Shown here piece by piece: positions 36,388 through 49,194 of a stretch of 64,000 nt of DNA. Origin of the DNA: Piper betle (Eukaryota; Streptophyta; Magnoliopsida; Piperales; Piperaceae). The number at the start of each line of letters is the position of its first letter. Positions within the stretch are counted from its first letter, which is position 1. The position numbers were made by a program, and so were the translations under genes. Under the pieces are notes generated by a model. That model saw only the letters and a list, made by a program, of their open reading frames with translations, was not told where the DNA came from and made no database searches. Location of the stretch: assembly GCA_033002965.1 (NCBI GenBank), contig JAURVB010012704.1, positions 50,971-114,970 on the forward strand, read 5' to 3'.

Positions 36388-37559
36388 GTATTCTACTCTA
36401 CTAGACATGCGAATTATTCATACTTCTTAATTTGAAAGTGGTCGTCCAAAGATATTTTTGTTGTAATAGCAGAGAAAAACTAGACGATGCCTATCTCAGT
36501 CAGTTCCTTGCCTACACTTTCCATTGAAAATGAGTCAATAGCAAGAAGTTTTTCAAATTTGGAAGTGCCTGCAGGCGCTGCTGCTACTTGCGAGTTTTAG
36601 GGATCAACATGGCATGAAGACCTACATGCACAGAGCAGCACGAAGGGGAACGCTCTTGAGATTGGTCACAAAGCATGCCTTGAGGATCAAGATTGGTTTT
36701 GTCAAACCACCTACTTTCTTTCCCACTGTTTATTGACAAACAATGGTTTTACATCTGGAAATTTCAATTCCAGTTTCCATATGTATTGAACTAATATTTA
36801 ATATCAAATACACCGCATTGTGGCTCACTTTCTTTTCAAAAAATTTATATCGATTTAGAGAATGTCGAAGCTGTTTAGCCAAAGATGGAATCGAGGAACT
36901 TCACGTACATCACAGGTCACATGTGTTGAGGTCCAAACAAATTTCTTATAACTTTATCCCAGACGTACACCATTAAATAATAACAAAGAACAAATGCACA
37001 AAACAGACTATCATACAAGTAATCGTGCAAGTAGCACCACAAAATACAAGCAACAAGAACAATGCTTCCGAATACAAACTCCAATCACATTATGACAAGA
37101 ATTCTCCTTCGGAGCCATGAAAGTTTGACCTCGCTAGAGAAGGATAAATCTAAGTTTCCAGCGAGGGATAGATAAATCCAACATCAACATACACACACAA
37201 TCACCCATACCAATATAATCGTTTTCCATTAATTATCGAGGAAAAATAGTATAGTAATTCAGTACTCTTAGAGAACAATTACGCTTTTTTTCTCCTTGTT
37301 TCCTGCCTATGTTTCAAAACATTGATTGATTCAAAAAAATAATGACGATGACCATAGGGCCTACAACATCACCAATAATACCCATAGCTGCACAAGAGAG
37401 GGTAAAACTGCAGAGTTCAATATTGCAACCATCAGGATTATCGCACTTGATGGGGGTCCTATCTGTAGCTTTTGTGGTTATGTTCCCGCTTTTAATGATA
37501 ATCAGATCGTCCATCCCTACTTACAGGACTAACATCCGCTTTCCTCTTGCGACTATTTT
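36388..37559. other. Spacer between response regulator and cyclin T pieces
   Basis: Coding-like sequence at about 36487-36600 (MPISVSSLPTLSIENES, then PAGAAATCEF and a stop) is not recognised; it may be another gene piece. The rest is AT-rich without a clear signal. Confidence 0.35.
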
Positions 37560-38416
37560 ACCCCAAGGTCGTTGATCATTACTAGTTCCACCACCACTAC
37601 CATCAACTTCACTTCCATGAGAAGGTGGCGTTGGACCTACTCGGTTCTGTTCATAGAGCTCCAACATTTGATTGCTTACCTTTGTAATATAAGAATGAAC
37701 ACACGACAGAATGTAAGAGTAATCATCCTCTCGCATTCCTAATATTCGATGCCTAATCTAGCCAGAAGAAAATCATTATGAAATACAAACCTTCCAACTG
37801 CCGAAGCATCACATCAAACTCTTGCCACCATACCTTTTCACCGTCAGATGGGAGCTTCACTTTGAGATATTTTGCAGCAAGAAATATGGCACCTACTGCA
37901 ATATGATGTGGCTTGAATTGCATTCTAGGCCACCTTAAATCTTTTATTGCCTCAACAAGGGGTTTATATGGATGATGCACATTAAAATCAAACCCAAGTG
38001 TTGCCAGTACAACCCGTTCCCCATGTAAAATGAGCTCTTTCTGCTGTTCATACACTTCCTGCATAGATTTTAGCAATAGAACCATTAGTCAAAAAACACT
38101 TTAAGGAAATGATATTAACACATGGGTTTTGCAACTTGCTTAAACAATAATGCAGTTAAAAAAGAGTCCAAGTGAAAATAAAAGGTTTTAGTACACACCT
38201 TTAAATGGAACTGGGACCAAAACAGAATTGTTGACATTCGCAAATAGCACTGAACCAAGCAGAAAGGATAATAGAATATACCTTCTGCTCGATCCTTTGA
38301 ATGGCAGCATGATCTTTTTTATGAATAATTTCATAAGAAACAAGAATGACATCCTTGAGAGGGTGAGGAGTCTCTTCAACTTTACCAGCCAGGAACATAC
38401 AAACTGTGGCAACCAT
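37560..38416 (-). pseudogene. Cyclin T fragment, internally deleted
   Basis: Cyclin T partners a CDK9-type kinase in P-TEFb, which promotes transcription elongation. Exon A (38416-38282) encodes [16 protein letters not shown] and [13 protein letters not shown], part of cyclin fold 1. Exon B (38058-37791) encodes [34 protein letters not shown] and [20 protein letters not shown] with VWWQEFDV. Exon C (about 37681-37560) encodes VSNQMLELYEQNRVGPTPPS. Introns are kept, so this is not a retrocopy. Damage: the N-terminal exons are absent. After VEAI, one base is lost, a CAG is TAG, and about 19 codons with the intron that should interrupt them are deleted. The acceptor of exon C reads CAA instead of CAG. 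It lies in a cluster of gene pieces. Confidence 0.85.
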
Positions 38417-39180
38417 CTGCAAAAGAGGAGCTACCAGGTTACACTCACAACCACTATACCTTGACTATGGTCTATCTTACTATATGGAAAAATGAAATGA
38501 AAAATGAGATTTTTAACTTCTGTCAAATAAAAATAGAAATGATGTAAAAAACTATTCCTACCGCTGAAAATCTTACATATTAAAATTTAACTCAATAGGT
38601 AGGATAGACACAAAGGATATTAAAGACGGAAATGGTTTACTCAAACTTAATTTTGACCGGTGACATGCATCCATATTTATGACAAATACATCACATAGAA
38701 ATCAATACAAGTCCAAGCTTGTGATCCCTTAAAAATAACAACTTGTCTCTATAGACAAAAATATTGATGCCCAACAGTCAATATTAAGCAACAAACTAAA
38801 GCAGATTGATGCCCAATAGTCAATATTAAGCAACAAACTAAAGTAGACATTTCACCACCTCATACAAGACTTACAATTCATCAAACTGAAGCAGACATTT
38901 CACCACCTCATACAAGTCAATGTAGATGATCACCAATTTATTCTTTTATGAGCTCATGACATGATGCCACGGCGTTGAATCCCTGCCAAGGGATGTGGTT
39001 GTTCCCGGTCTATTATAAAAAAAAACGGAAATCAGCTCACAAATATGAAATAACCAAAAATCAACTAGAAACAAGAGCATTCCAACAATAAGCCCTCAAA
39101 ATGAGGTAAACAAATCATATAAACAAAACCCAAAATGCCTAAGGATAGCTAGAACATGCGGGATTAGAAAAGGGACCTAA
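38417..39180. other. Spacer with small tandem duplications
   Basis: The missing 5' exons of cyclin T should lie here but no matching coding sequence is visible. The only structure is the repeat at 38764-38916. Confidence 0.5.
38764..38916. repeat. Two adjacent small duplications (periods 42 and 48)
   Basis: TTGATGCCCAACAGTCAATA... at 38764 recurs at 38806. Then AGACATTTCACCACCTCATA at 38845 recurs at 38893. Both pairs are near identical. Confidence 0.88.
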
Positions 39181-39199
39181 AATTGGGGAGATGAGATAC

Positions 39200-39627
39200 T
39201 TTTATGTTGGATTGGTGGGTGTTGGATATAGTTTGCGTGGGCGGCCGACGGTGCAGGGGTGCACGGCAGCCAAGGGGCCGGGACCACCGATGGTGCTGAG
39301 AGACGGTGGTGGCAAGGCCTGGAGAGGTGGTGGGAGGAAGAACCTAGCTGGTGGCAAGGCATGGAGAGGCGGTGGGATGAAGAGCCTAGCCGGTGGTAAG
39401 GTCAGATCTGGCCGGTGGGAGGAGGAGGCGGTGGCAAGGTCTGAAGAGGCGGTGGGAGGAGGGGCGGCGGTGGCAAGGGCCGGAGAGGCTGTGGGAGGAG
39501 GCGGCGGCGCTACACAAGGTTGATACGGGGACGATGGTTATTTTAATCTAGACCGTCCAGACGGATAGACGGCTAGGATCATAGATGGGTGCAGGTAAGG
39601 TTTTCTGCCCATTGCTCATAAACACAT

Positions 39628-39662
<35 letters not shown>
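39200..39662. repeat. GC-rich minisatellite, hairpin-like segment and TA tract
   Basis: 39295-39515 is a G-rich tandem array built on GGTGGCAAGGC-GGAGAGGCGGTGGGAGGA variants. A segment rich in CCGTC/GACGG (39549-39575), which could fold on itself, follows, then a (TA)n tract at 39635-39662. The glycine/arginine ORF across it (39191-39523) is a by-product of the repeat. The layout resembles the larger insertion at 60403-61216. Confidence 0.6.
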
Positions 39663-39666
<4 letters not shown>

Positions 39667-40559
39667 CTGGGCAAGAGGAGGCAAGAAAAAATCCTACACA
39701 ATAACTTGATTTGGGCTGTCTGATTCTAAGGATAGCCCAAATCTATATATTTCTTGAAACAAAAAATGCCCTTCTTGCACTCCGCCTCCCCCAGGACCAG
39801 TTGCCGCAAGCGAATTTGATCGCACGACTAGTGCAGTGTGGAGCTGAATCTGGTCGGTGGGAGGCCATGCCTAGTGGCAACAATTTTTTTTTTAATTAAC
39901 TGCCACACGACCAAATAGGCTAGTTGGACTTGGATGCCGTGGTTGTCATGGAGGCAGACTGAACCTAGTGAAAACCCAACATGAGGCACCTTGTTTCCTC
40001 TAAAAAACTTTGGTCATGATCAACATCACATAAGCTCGGTAGTAGTGTAGCAGAATAACTAGCATCTAACTAAGTACTACACTCATCTAGTCACTTTATC
40101 ATGCATCTAACTAAGTACTACACTCAGCACCATTGCTCCAAGGTCCCACAAAACATGGCTCACAAAGCACCAGCATAACACAGTAGTGCACCTCTTCACT
40201 ACTGGCCCCCTCTTCACTACTAGCCTAGTAATGCAATTCTTCATTAGCGCTTCGAATCTTGGGTACCTCTCCAACATGAAAGACTAATAATTGTCACTTA
40301 GTTTTCAAACATCTGTCTTGATCTATCTCTGAGTAAATTTTGTTTATCTCGATGGCTAGTAGGCATTTGCGAACTTGGTAGAGTGTGAAGTGGCTTCCAC
40401 CCAACCCAACTGTATGGATGGAAACACATATATGCTTGACAAGTGCCTTAGCATAGCGGTCCACCATCCTAGTTTAGTGGACGTGACCCCAACCACCAAA
40501 TTCTTTGGTAAGTGTTACCCGCAAACACCGCTCGTAATTGACGTCGTGTAAGAAAGGGG
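39663..40559. other. Unassigned sequence left of the gypsy element
   Basis: No gene. CTAACTAAGTACTACACTCA repeats at about 40064 and 40106. A segment near 39850-39920 resembles one near 47900-47960 (AATTTTTTTTTTAA..CCACACGACCAAAT versus TTTTTTTAAAAATGGTCATGCGACCAAAT). This hints that the gypsy element sits inside an older repeat. Confidence 0.35.
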
Positions 40560-40699
40560 AACTACAAAGGTCCTCCAACCGACAAAGACTATAATGACCC
40601 ATTCATGGTTCACGTCTTGCTTAGGACCCATTGATTGAGCAGAAGAGGGGCTCTTTTTGGTTCAAAACATCTACGTAATATTCTCTTAACATGCCACAA

Positions 40700-43250
40700 C
40701 ATTCGCATAACCGTCGTTCCAAAATTCATCTAACTCAATCAATTGCAAAAGCTGTAAATCACCAATAGCCTTCAAATCAAATTTCAACATCTTAATAGCT
40801 CAATATGTCTTATGCTCAATTTGCACTTGTAAGTGCACACTTTTCCAAAACCAACGTATAAGGAGACATTCTACTAAGTGTTTTGTATACAGTCCAAGCT
40901 CACAAATCATCATTCAACTTCTCTGACCAATCCTTTCTGCTAGAACAAATAATTTTCTCCAAAACCTACTTTATTTCATTATTAGACAATTCTATCTGGC
41001 CACTTATTTGAGGTTGATATGTAATGACAACATTATGTTTCACACCATATTTAGCAAAGAGTGCTTTACATTGCCTATTACAAGAGAGAGACCCCCCATC
41101 ACTAATATTAGCTTTGGGAATTCCAAATTTAGAAATATATTCTTCTTCAAGAACTTAAGCATAAATTTTGCATCATTGGTAGAAATAGTAACAACTTCAA
41201 CCCAGTTAGACATATAATCCACAACAAGCAAATGTAGAGGTTATTAAAAGAACAAACAAAAGGACCCATAAATCAATCCTCATATATCAAATAATTCTAC
41301 CTCTATGATATTATTTCCTACTATTTAACATCTATCATAGTGCATAACATAAACATTAACATCATCAAACAAAGTAGGCTAATAAAATCCTAATTGTAGT
41401 ACTTTCCTCACATTTCTATTTCCACAAAAATGCCCATCATACTAAGTAGAATGACAATGATAATGTATATCTAGCACCTCACTTTCTAGAACACATCCCC
41501 TAAGGATTTGATCAGCATAACATTTAAACAAAAATGGTTCATCCTAGCATAAAATCGCACATCATTTAAAGACTTAATTTTCTGTTGAGAACTCAAATTC
41601 AAAAGTAGCACTTGATCCACAAGATGATTCACAAAATCAGCATACCAAGGTATCAAAGCATGCAACCACTTATGTTCATCTAAAACATTATCATCAATCC
41701 TCCCTCAAACTTTTTTCTTTGACATTTCCTAACCTAGGCAAATGATTAGCTAGCAAGTTATTGACACCTTTTCTCCCTCTAATTTTTAAGTCTAACTCTT
41801 GTAGCAACAACACCCACTTGATCAGTCTTGGTTTTGCACTCACCTTCTCAATAAAATACTTGCTAGCCGAATGATTAGTACATACTACCACCTTAGTGCC
41901 TATCAAATATGATATAAATTTGTCAAAGGCATACCCCACCCCTAATAACTCTTTGCCTAGTAGTGGTGTATTTAATTTGAGCATCATTCAAAGTTTTGTT
42001 AGAATAATAAATTGTATGAAAAATATTTCATTTTTAACCTAAAACTACACCAATAGCAAAATCACTAGCATCACACTAAAAGCTCAAAAAGAAGGTCCTA
42101 ATCAAGAGCAATTATGACAGGAGCAGTCATCACTTTCTTATTCAACTTCTAAAAGGCACTTAAACAAGCATCATCAAAATGAAAAGAAACATTTTTTTCA
42201 ATTAAATTACAGAGGGGCTTAGTGATTTATGAAAAATCTTTTATGAACCTACCATTAAAACTAGCATGTCCTAAAAAATTATGCACTCTTCTTACTGAAA
42301 CAAGAGGTGACAATTTTTTTATAGTTTCAATTTTAGCATGATCTAACTTTAATCCTCTCCTTGAAACTTGATGAACTAAGACAATTCCTTCTTGAATCAT
42401 GAAATGACACTTTTCCAACTAAGCACCAAATTAGTTTCCTCACATCTAGATAAAACTCGAGATAATGTATGGAAACATTTATCAAAAGAGCATTCATACT
42501 CACAAAAGTCATCCGTAAATACTCCTACACCATGCTCAATCATATATAAAAAAAGTTATCATACAACACTAAAGGTAGTCCTAGCATTGCACAATTCAAA
42601 TGGCATCCGCTGAAATGCAAAAGTCTTATAAGGATATGTAAATATAGTATTCTCCTAACCCTCTTAATCAATTGCAATCTGATAGTAACCTAAATAACCA
42701 TCTAGGAAACAATAAAACTCCTTTCCTACTACTTTATCTAACATTTGATCTATAAACGGACAAAGGGAAGTAGCCTTTCCTGGTGACCTCATTTAATTTT
42801 CTATAATCCATGCACGCTCACCACCTAGTTGATAATCCTAGTAAGAATTAGCTCATTTTTCTCATTAGCTACAACTGATCATTCCACCCTTCTTAGGAAC
42901 ACATTGCAATAGAATTACTCATTGACTATCAAAAATAGGATAGATAATTACCACCTCTAACCACTTAATGATTTCTTTCTTCACCACATCTTTCATGATT
43001 GAGTTTAGACTACGTTGATATTGTACTAAAGGTTTGTGACCATCTTCTAACAAAGTTTTATATATATAATAGGAAGGACTAATTCCTTTGATGTTAACTA
43101 TGGTTCAAGCGATAGGTAATCTATGTTCTCTAAGAACTCTCAATAATCCTTCCTCTTGAAGAAGACAAAAAAATTAAAACTATGACTAAAAGAGTGAAAG
43201 ATTCGCCTAAGAAAGCATACTTCAAATGACCAAGCAACTATTTCATTTCT
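40700..43250 (-). pseudogene. Gypsy pol remnant (RT, RNase H, integrase)
   Basis: RT-side sequence 42418-42227 reads EKCHFMIQEGIVLVHQVSRR and LGHASFNGRFIKDFS, the segment between RT palm and RNase H. RNase H 41987-41694 reads TPLLGKELLGVGYAFDKFIS, VVVCTNHSASKYF (the family has TDHSALKY, so an aspartate is lost) and LANHLPRLG. Integrase 41231-41040 reads VDYMSNWVEVV and NDAKFMLKFLKKNIF. Stops and small indels separate all three, so the locus cannot encode a working polyprotein. Confidence 0.82.
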
Positions 43251-45530
43251 AAAGCAGGAGGAACATCAATTGAAGGACGAAGACTAATGGACAATGAAGA
43301 AGGCATGTCCAAAAACTCAACAAGATGCCTAGGAATGTAAGGAGGGAAAAATTCAATAGATTAATGCATTCATGAGTTTCCAAATATTCTACATCCACAT
43401 ATGCAACCAATGCTCTCTTAAGGGAATCCTGCATCAATGACATGTAAGACTGATTTGCAACTAAGTCATCTACCACAACTATGGAAAAATACTTATCTAC
43501 AGCACATGCATACTTCATTGACTCAATCACATTAAAAGTAACATGTTGATTTTGAAACCGCATGATGAGCTCTCCGTTCGTCAACATCAATAAGAACTCT
43601 CCCTATAGATGAAAACGGTCTACCTAAGATCAAAGGTAACTACATATCCGCTTCCATATCAAGGATTACAAAATCAATAAGAAAAATGAATGGTCCAATC
43701 TTGATAAGGAGGTCTTCTAATACACCTTTAGGATGTACATAAGATCTATGAGCCAACTATAGAGTTAATTGTTTTGAAGTGCATTCCCCCAAATCCAATC
43801 TTTTGAATATAGAATAAGGCATAGATTGTTAAATATAAGAGTAAGACATGAGATTAATACTTACCCCTAAGTAACTATCTCACAGGGAATCTTAAAGACA
43901 CCAAGATCTTTAAGTTTAGGAGGTAACTTGTTCTGAATGACTGCAATGCACTCCTCACTCAAAGTTACAATTTCATTATCCCTAAGCTTGTTGTTATTTT
44001 TTAATACTTCCTTCATGAATTCAACACGTTTGGGCACTTGTTCTAATGCATTAGTGAAAGGAATATTGATGTATATTTTTAAGTAGTCCTAATACTTTTG
44101 AAAATATAGATGTATGTGTTTTTCTTCAACTACTAGGGAAATAATTGTTTTGTGGGGGATGACTCTCAGATGATAAGGGAATATCCAAATTTGGCTCATC
44201 ATAGCTTAGTTATTTAGACCCCTCGGCATCTAATTTCTTCTTCACCTCTACCTGTGTTCCACTATGACAATAAATAGCATCACAATGCTCTCGACGCACC
44301 CCCTTGGGAGTGGACTTAGTATTACTATGTAAAGAGCCTTGAGGACAACTACTAAGAGTAGAAGCAATTTGTCCCATTTGATTCTCTAAGTTTTTCAAAT
44401 TACCTGCTTGACTAGTCATAAGTTGAAACATTATCTCCTCCATAGTGGGTTTTATTTTTAGGTTGACCAAAAGTCCAATTTTAGGGCTGAAAAACCAGGA
44501 GGAAGATATTGTCGCCTAGGTTTGAAAGGAGAACCTTAGTTATACCATGAACAATTAGAATGATTTCTCCACCCTGGGTTATAAGTATTTTTTATTTCTC
44601 TAATGATTTCCTACAAAATTCATAAATTTTGGGCTGGAGGAACACATCTCACTTGCATGACTCTCACCATATTATTCACACCTCAAAGTAGGAGAAAAAC
44701 CAACATTAATATTTGCAATCAGACTTAGGCTATCTAACTTCTTATTCATGGCTGCTTCTTGATCTGCTAAAGCTAAAATAGCATCCACTTCATAAACTCC
44801 TCAACCTACCCTCTTACCCACTGGCCCATCTTGAGACATATGATAATGGTTGCTAGACAAATGCTCTAACAATGCATATGAGTCTTTATATGATTTTTTC
44901 ATTATTAAACCACTTCCAACAACATTTACAATGGTCTTGTTTTGAACCACGAGTCCATTGTAAAAAGATTGGATTTGAATCCGATTAGGAATACCATGAT
45001 GAAGATATTTCCTAAGTAACTCCGTAATTTTCCCAAGCATCATACAAAGATTCATTTTCATGTAGTTTTTATTCCTAAACTTTGTAATTTTTGCTGGGAA
45101 AAATATTTCACTAGAAATTTTTATGCTAATTCATTCCAATTAGTTATTGAATTAGATTCCAACCAATTAAGCCCCAATCTAGCATTACCACTCAAGAAAA
45201 CTGGAAATAATCTCAATCTAACAGCTTCATCAGACACACCATTCTACTTATATGGTTCACAAATGACAAGCATCAAATGGATGTTAAAATATTCATTTGA
45301 TAAACCATTAAAAGTTCCTACAGTTTGTAACATTTGAAACATGACAGACTTTAATTCAAAATTAATTACAGTGATAAGAAACTTTAGAATACTAGCATAT
45401 AATCCGTCCAACAAAAGCACAACAAAATCCTCTAATGCGCTGTCATCATTATTCAAAACATTCAAAACAACAGGCAAAACAATATCATTATTAAGAGGAG
45501 GACGAGGAAGAGGATTATCCTAGTTTGGAG
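43250..45530 (-). pseudogene. Gypsy gag and protease remnant
   Basis: Minus-strand ORFs 45477-45244, 45061-44801, 44470-44210 and 43590-43249 follow the Athila-type gag order. They include KITELLRKYLHHGIPNRIQI and SFYNGLV (gag), MVNLKIKPTMEEIMFQLMTS and NLENQMGQIASTLSS (linker typical of plant gypsy gag), then a segment that would hold the protease. No complete frame survives. Confidence 0.65.
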
Positions 45531-45756
45531 AGTTCACCATTACAATAGGTGTCATTGAATACCTTCTTTGTTCTCAAAGTCTCCGGTTGAAAATTTGTCC
45601 AATTTCAAGATCAAAAGGATGAAGCTCTCCACTTCACAATTTACGCATGCACTAGAACTCCAACCTAAAGAAAAGAAAAGAAAAATAATTTAAACTAAAA
45701 TAAAAGAATATTAAGTAAGAAATTAAAATAGCTGACTTAGTAGGTTTTCAATTAAG

Positions 45757-45774
45757 TCCTTGGCAACTGCGCTA
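45757..45774 (-). other. Gypsy primer-binding site
   Basis: The minus strand reads TAGCGCAGTTGCCAAGGA, a mutated form of the TGGCGCCGTTGCCGGGGA site found in Athila/Tat elements, directly inside the LTR. Confidence 0.65.
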
Positions 45775-47101
45775 AAAAACTTGTCATGCAAGTGTATGGT
45801 TATAGTGATGAAATAAGGATCGTTCCCACGAGGATTTAATATGAAGCCAATCTAATCAATTAAATCTAATCACCTACTTATCTAATTAAAAAGAATGATT
45901 TTTATTTTATGAAAAATTTATTTCAAAAATTATTTAAACTAACTAAATCAAATTAACTAAACAAGGATGATTATTACAAGAACTCTATGCAACAACAAGG
46001 ATTTTTAATTTCTCTCTATTGCATCAATGAACAATAATTAACTTATACTTAATTTAATTATTTGGTTTGCATTGTCAACTGGGGAGATAATTATTAAATC
46101 AATCTAATTCATTATATTCCTTTGTGAATTAAAATTGAAGTAACACATTGCCCACAACTCCAATAAGTTGCATATGGTAAATATGTATATTGTTATCCTA
46201 TTCACAAATTGATAACTCAATCATATGTTATTTTACTATGTTTAATCTAATCACTCTCCTCTAAGATAGAATTAAACTACAAAATAATCAATAATTGGGA
46301 AACTATTAATTGTATTAATTCAAACAAAATAAACAATTCAACTCCAATAAGTAAACTAAGAGAAAATAAAATTATTTCATATCATGCAATAAAGTTCCAT
46401 CAAAATTCTAGACTAAATAACTACTCCATAATAAATAAACTAAAACCAAAAAACTCATTGAATACATTGGATCTCTTGTAAATAATCAACAAGAAAAAGA
46501 AGAAAAAAGAGTAAACTCTTGTAAAAGCAATCTTCTCTTCCCTCTTAAAGCAATTCTCTCAATTTCCAAGGTCCTCAAAGCCAAAAAAATTACTTTAGGA
46601 CGTCTAATATCATGTACTTATACTCTCCTAATTATTAGACTCCAACCACCGTGAGAAATTCTGTCCAAAAAATCTATATTTATCCAATACATCCCCGGGA
46701 GCAAGGACGTCCTGCCAGCACAAAGGTGTGGACTATAGTTTTTTTCTGATTTTCTCCAAATGTAAAGCACTGCTCTATCGCCCTTGCGTTGGACTCTGAA
46801 CCCAATTTTTGAAAAACATGCACCTTAACTCCTCACCTGCACCCTTGTGCTAGCCGAAAATTCTGTGTACTTAGGTAGAAATTCTATTAAACTCGATCCT
46901 CCACCCTCGAACTCCTAAAACACCAAGAAAATATAAAATCTATTAACACAGCAAAAATCCATTCTACACAATTATTTTTCAATTTATTAAACGCCTAATA
47001 TAATAACCTAAAACTTATTCAAAAACCCTTATTTAACATCTAAAAACATGACTCTAAACTAAATCAAAGAGTAATAAAATTATCTTTTTAGACACTTATC
47101 A
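45775..47101 (-). repeat. 5' LTR of the gypsy element
   Basis: On the minus strand it begins TGATAAGTGTCTAAAAAG (from 47101) and ends just before the primer site. It is about 1.33 kb, AT-rich and non-coding. The partner LTR is missing. Confidence 0.68.
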
Positions 47102-49194
47102 ACCACCCATTGAGACACCCCTCTGTATATAGTGGAGGAAAGCTTCACTATCTCCTTTTTGAGGTAGACAAACCTCGCTCTATCAGCATAAAGCAATGTA
47201 ACTCATTGTATAGGGGTTTGCTCACCAAGATATGCTACCTATAGCATCATGTTGCTTCCACAAACACGTGCACTTCTTCTCCCTCAAGAAATTCTTTGGT
47301 GCATATTTTGTGTAACAAACGATTACCATGCAAGCATCCCTGCAAGCAAGTTTCTCAAACAAGTTTTTTAGGCAAGTAGGGTAACAACTCTAGGCGATTT
47401 TCAAACTTTTCACCGAAAGTTGCCGAAGGCTTTGACCATCATCTTAGTAGTCCAAAAGAAGCCAACTCAAGATTCGCCAATACTTCTTCAAGTTTGGCAA
47501 GGTTTGGCATGCTCTCCCATCATGATCGAACCAATGACACCTTGCTATAACCCCTCATGGTACATTTGTGATGCCCTGACCTTTGTCATCCTTTCTTTCG
47601 TGTATGATCCAATACTCACGCAAATTTGGTCATGCTCTCCAAGTAATGACCATAACTCGTTGCTCATAGCTAAGTCGTTCTTTCATTCTAATGTATCTCA
47701 TGCACGCATGTGGCAGCTCATCCACAATCTCCATGGCACGTCATCAATAGAGTGTGTGTTTTGACTTGGTGTATATTCACGGCAAGTCATTTATAAACTA
47801 TGTTGTTATCGCTAGGCTAAATATGGCCACATGACATCTTTCTGCACTTCATAATATCATTGTCCTCGTCGATACCAACTCATGTACCAATGGTAGTGTG
47901 ACGGCCAGCAGTTGGCCGAATTATTTTTTTAAAAATGGTCATGCGACCAAATCCCGGCAAGGCCACGGTGGCAGAGATGAGGGGTGCGTGATACGGCCAT
48001 CTTCATACTACTAGCTAAAACTTATGCACTTGCACCGGGTACATTTTATTAGTGCTCGAGGCCGATCTTCACAATTGCATGATTGCATCTTAAAACACAA
48101 TTTGGCCTGAATAGCTCCTTATAATTGTTACATTTCTTTTGCCTTGTCAGAGGCCACGTTTGACAGTATCTTAAAGTATTTTATGTATAATGTACGTGTG
48201 AAATTTGAACTTATAACATCTCTTCTGATGATGATCACTTTACAAACTAACAAGTATGAAAGTGTTAAGTTCTATCACAACTAGAAGCACCATTTTTTTA
48301 ATAAATATTATACGGACGGAATGAAATTGGCAGACACCCTGTCATATGCAGCTTATAATATAAATAAATTTTGATTTTACAGATAAATTCTAAATTATAT
48401 TAGGAGATGATAGATTTTTTTATTTTTACACTAACTCTAATTAAATGACGATCTAAATTGTAATAATTTAATACACAATAATTTTATTTTGATGTATTTT
48501 GATTAGTTGAATCTCTCAATTTTCGTCGGGAGTAATTTTTAGTTCCTCTTTTATCGGTAAGAGTAGACTAAAACAAGACTTTTTAGTTCAAGGCATTAGA
48601 CATGCACAATGCAGAGGCTGGTACATTCAAAATAGGTTTGGTGTGCAAAACGCAATCACAAATCAACTAACAGTCTATTCCCAAATATACAACCAACTTT
48701 CTATATGCAACCAACATTATCTGGGAATGCTAGGGAAAATGAAAAACTTTGTCTTGAGAGTGCACATGAAAAGTTCCTCAAATAAATAATGACTTCAATA
48801 TGCCTACCATACATGGTAAGAGCACAAAATCTTCCCTTCTACAAGAGAATAAAGTTCTATTGTAGGGGTGACATTTTAAAAACTTGGGACTAAGACTCGA
48901 TTTGGCAAATGATTAGGAATAAAGATGAATTGGAGTTAACGCCAAAACTGACTGAGTCATTTATACCTACTTTTCAATATGACATAAAAGAAAGTATAAA
49001 TTGAACACTTGAACTCAATAAAAATATAGATTATGTTATTTACATAACACTGAATTTACAACATTATAAGAAAGATGTATTAATAGTTTCTTTTTCATCT
49101 CGGCTTAGGTAGTGATCAAATGAAATCAATGTGGAATCTTGTGATTACAAAGTCACCCAATGCCTTGCACTATTAGAGGTTTGAAAATCTTACT
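47102..49194. other. Spacer between the gypsy element and the 51-aa gene
   Basis: No gene recognised. The ORF at 47420-47764 (+) shows no known motif. 47880-48100 is GC-richer and may belong to the same old repeat as 39850-39920. Confidence 0.4.

Larger units (their letters stand above)
40560..47101 (-). mobile_element. Ty3/gypsy element, Athila-like, one LTR only
   Basis: Read on the minus strand: 5' LTR (about 47101-45775), primer-binding site (45774-45757), gag (about 45530-43250), protease-RT (about 43250-42220), RNase H (41987-41694) and integrase (41231-about 40700). The RT-RNase H-integrase order and the primer-site sequence fit the Athila/Tat clade. No 3' LTR was found at the left end, so the element is truncated there. 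Frames are broken throughout and the left boundary is approximate. Confidence 0.82.
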
